Position numbers and translations under genes: made by a program. A stretch of 6,474 nt of DNA from Planctomycetota bacterium (GTDB taxonomy: Bacteria > Planctomycetota > Phycisphaerae > FEN-1346 > JAACEH01). This document shows, in pieces, positions 6,263-6,474 of this stretch. The notes under the pieces are model-generated. The model saw only the letters and a program-made list of their open reading frames with translations. It did no database searches and had not been told where the DNA came from. The stretch is from NCBI GenBank assembly GCA_016935955.1, contig JAFGPY010000109.1:1-6474 (forward strand), written 5' to 3'. The first letter of the stretch is position 1; every line of letters begins with the position of its first letter.

Positions 6263-6474
6263 GCCCCACCACCGGGTTCGATCCACTTGCGCCAGTCGTC
6301 GCCGATGTCGCCGCGGCGTCGATAGCGGGCCATCGCCTGGCTGCACGGACAGGTCCGCTTGGGCCCCATGTTGAGCGTCTCGACGGCATTGCGGATCAGT
6401 TGCGGCAGGTGCTCGACCGTGGCCGCAATGGCGCTGTCCTCACCGGCCGTGGTCATGCCCTCGAACCGCAGGCC
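6259..6474 (-). CDS. Unrecognised protein, C-terminal 71 residues (runs off the window)
   Basis: The frame is open from the right edge to a TGA at 6261-6259. I do not recognise the family. The visible part begins LRFEGMTTAGEDSAIAA, continues with a likely amphipathic helix (HLPQLIRNAVETLNMG), then a TCPCSQAMARYRRRGDIG segment and a WRKWIEP tail. The Cys-Pro-Cys pair could be a metal or iron-sulfur ligand, but two cysteines alone do not show it. The 4-base GTGA overlap with the amidohydrolase start argues that this is a real co-translated gene. An ATG at 6456 lacks a well-spaced ribosome binding site, so the true start is probably outside the window, though a short 65-residue protein cannot be excluded. 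Confidence 0.68.
   Translation of the reverse strand, partial: GLRFEGMTTAGEDSAIAATVEHLPQLIRNAVETLNMGPKRTCPCSQAMARYRRRGDIGDDWRKWIEPGGGA

Overview
The window looks like an ordinary chromosomal stretch of a high-GC bacterium, most probably a member of the Planctomycetota. That guess is inference. It rests on an N-terminal zinc ribbon plus one membrane segment plus a von Willebrand A (VWA) domain in one protein, a divergent uroporphyrinogen-decarboxylase-like protein, a ThiD2-ThiE fusion, and an Arg/Glu-rich protein with a secretin-N-like domain. No mobile element, CRISPR array, tRNA or rRNA was seen. No gene is visibly broken.

Layout. The left edge holds the first 44 codons of dihydrolipoamide dehydrogenase on the minus strand, with a clear ribosome binding site and a good sigma70-type promoter. 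A non-coding stretch of 286 bases separates it from a divergent plus-strand gene for a zinc-ribbon/membrane/VWA protein. A small hairpin and a second sigma70-like promoter follow. They precede two plus-strand genes only 4 bases apart: a UroD-superfamily protein of unknown substrate and a bifunctional thiamine-phosphate synthase (ThiD2 kinase domain fused to ThiE). These converge on a minus-strand gene with 9 bases between stops. That gene encodes a membrane-anchored or exported Arg/Glu-rich coiled-coil protein with a secretin-N-like domain and a duplicated 34-residue segment.

Upstream of it on the same minus strand is an amidohydrolase of the aminofutalosine/adenosine deaminase-like branch. 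Its GTG start overlaps by 4 bases the stop of a further minus-strand gene that enters from the right edge and that I do not recognise.

How the genes relate. Two plausible transcription units are seen: UroD-like + thiD2-thiE, and unknown gene + amidohydrolase, possibly reading into the Arg/Glu-rich gene, which also has a perfect TATAAT hexamer before it. Lipoamide dehydrogenase (2-oxoacid dehydrogenase complexes, which use thiamine diphosphate in their E1 subunit) and thiamine synthesis are metabolically linked, but nothing in the sequence ties them into one regulatory unit. No riboswitch was recognised before the thiamine gene. The most unusual items are the architecture of the Arg/Glu-rich protein, the altered metal-site motif of the UroD-like protein, and the possible leaderless start of the thiamine gene. 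I did not find convincing evidence of a new multi-gene system.
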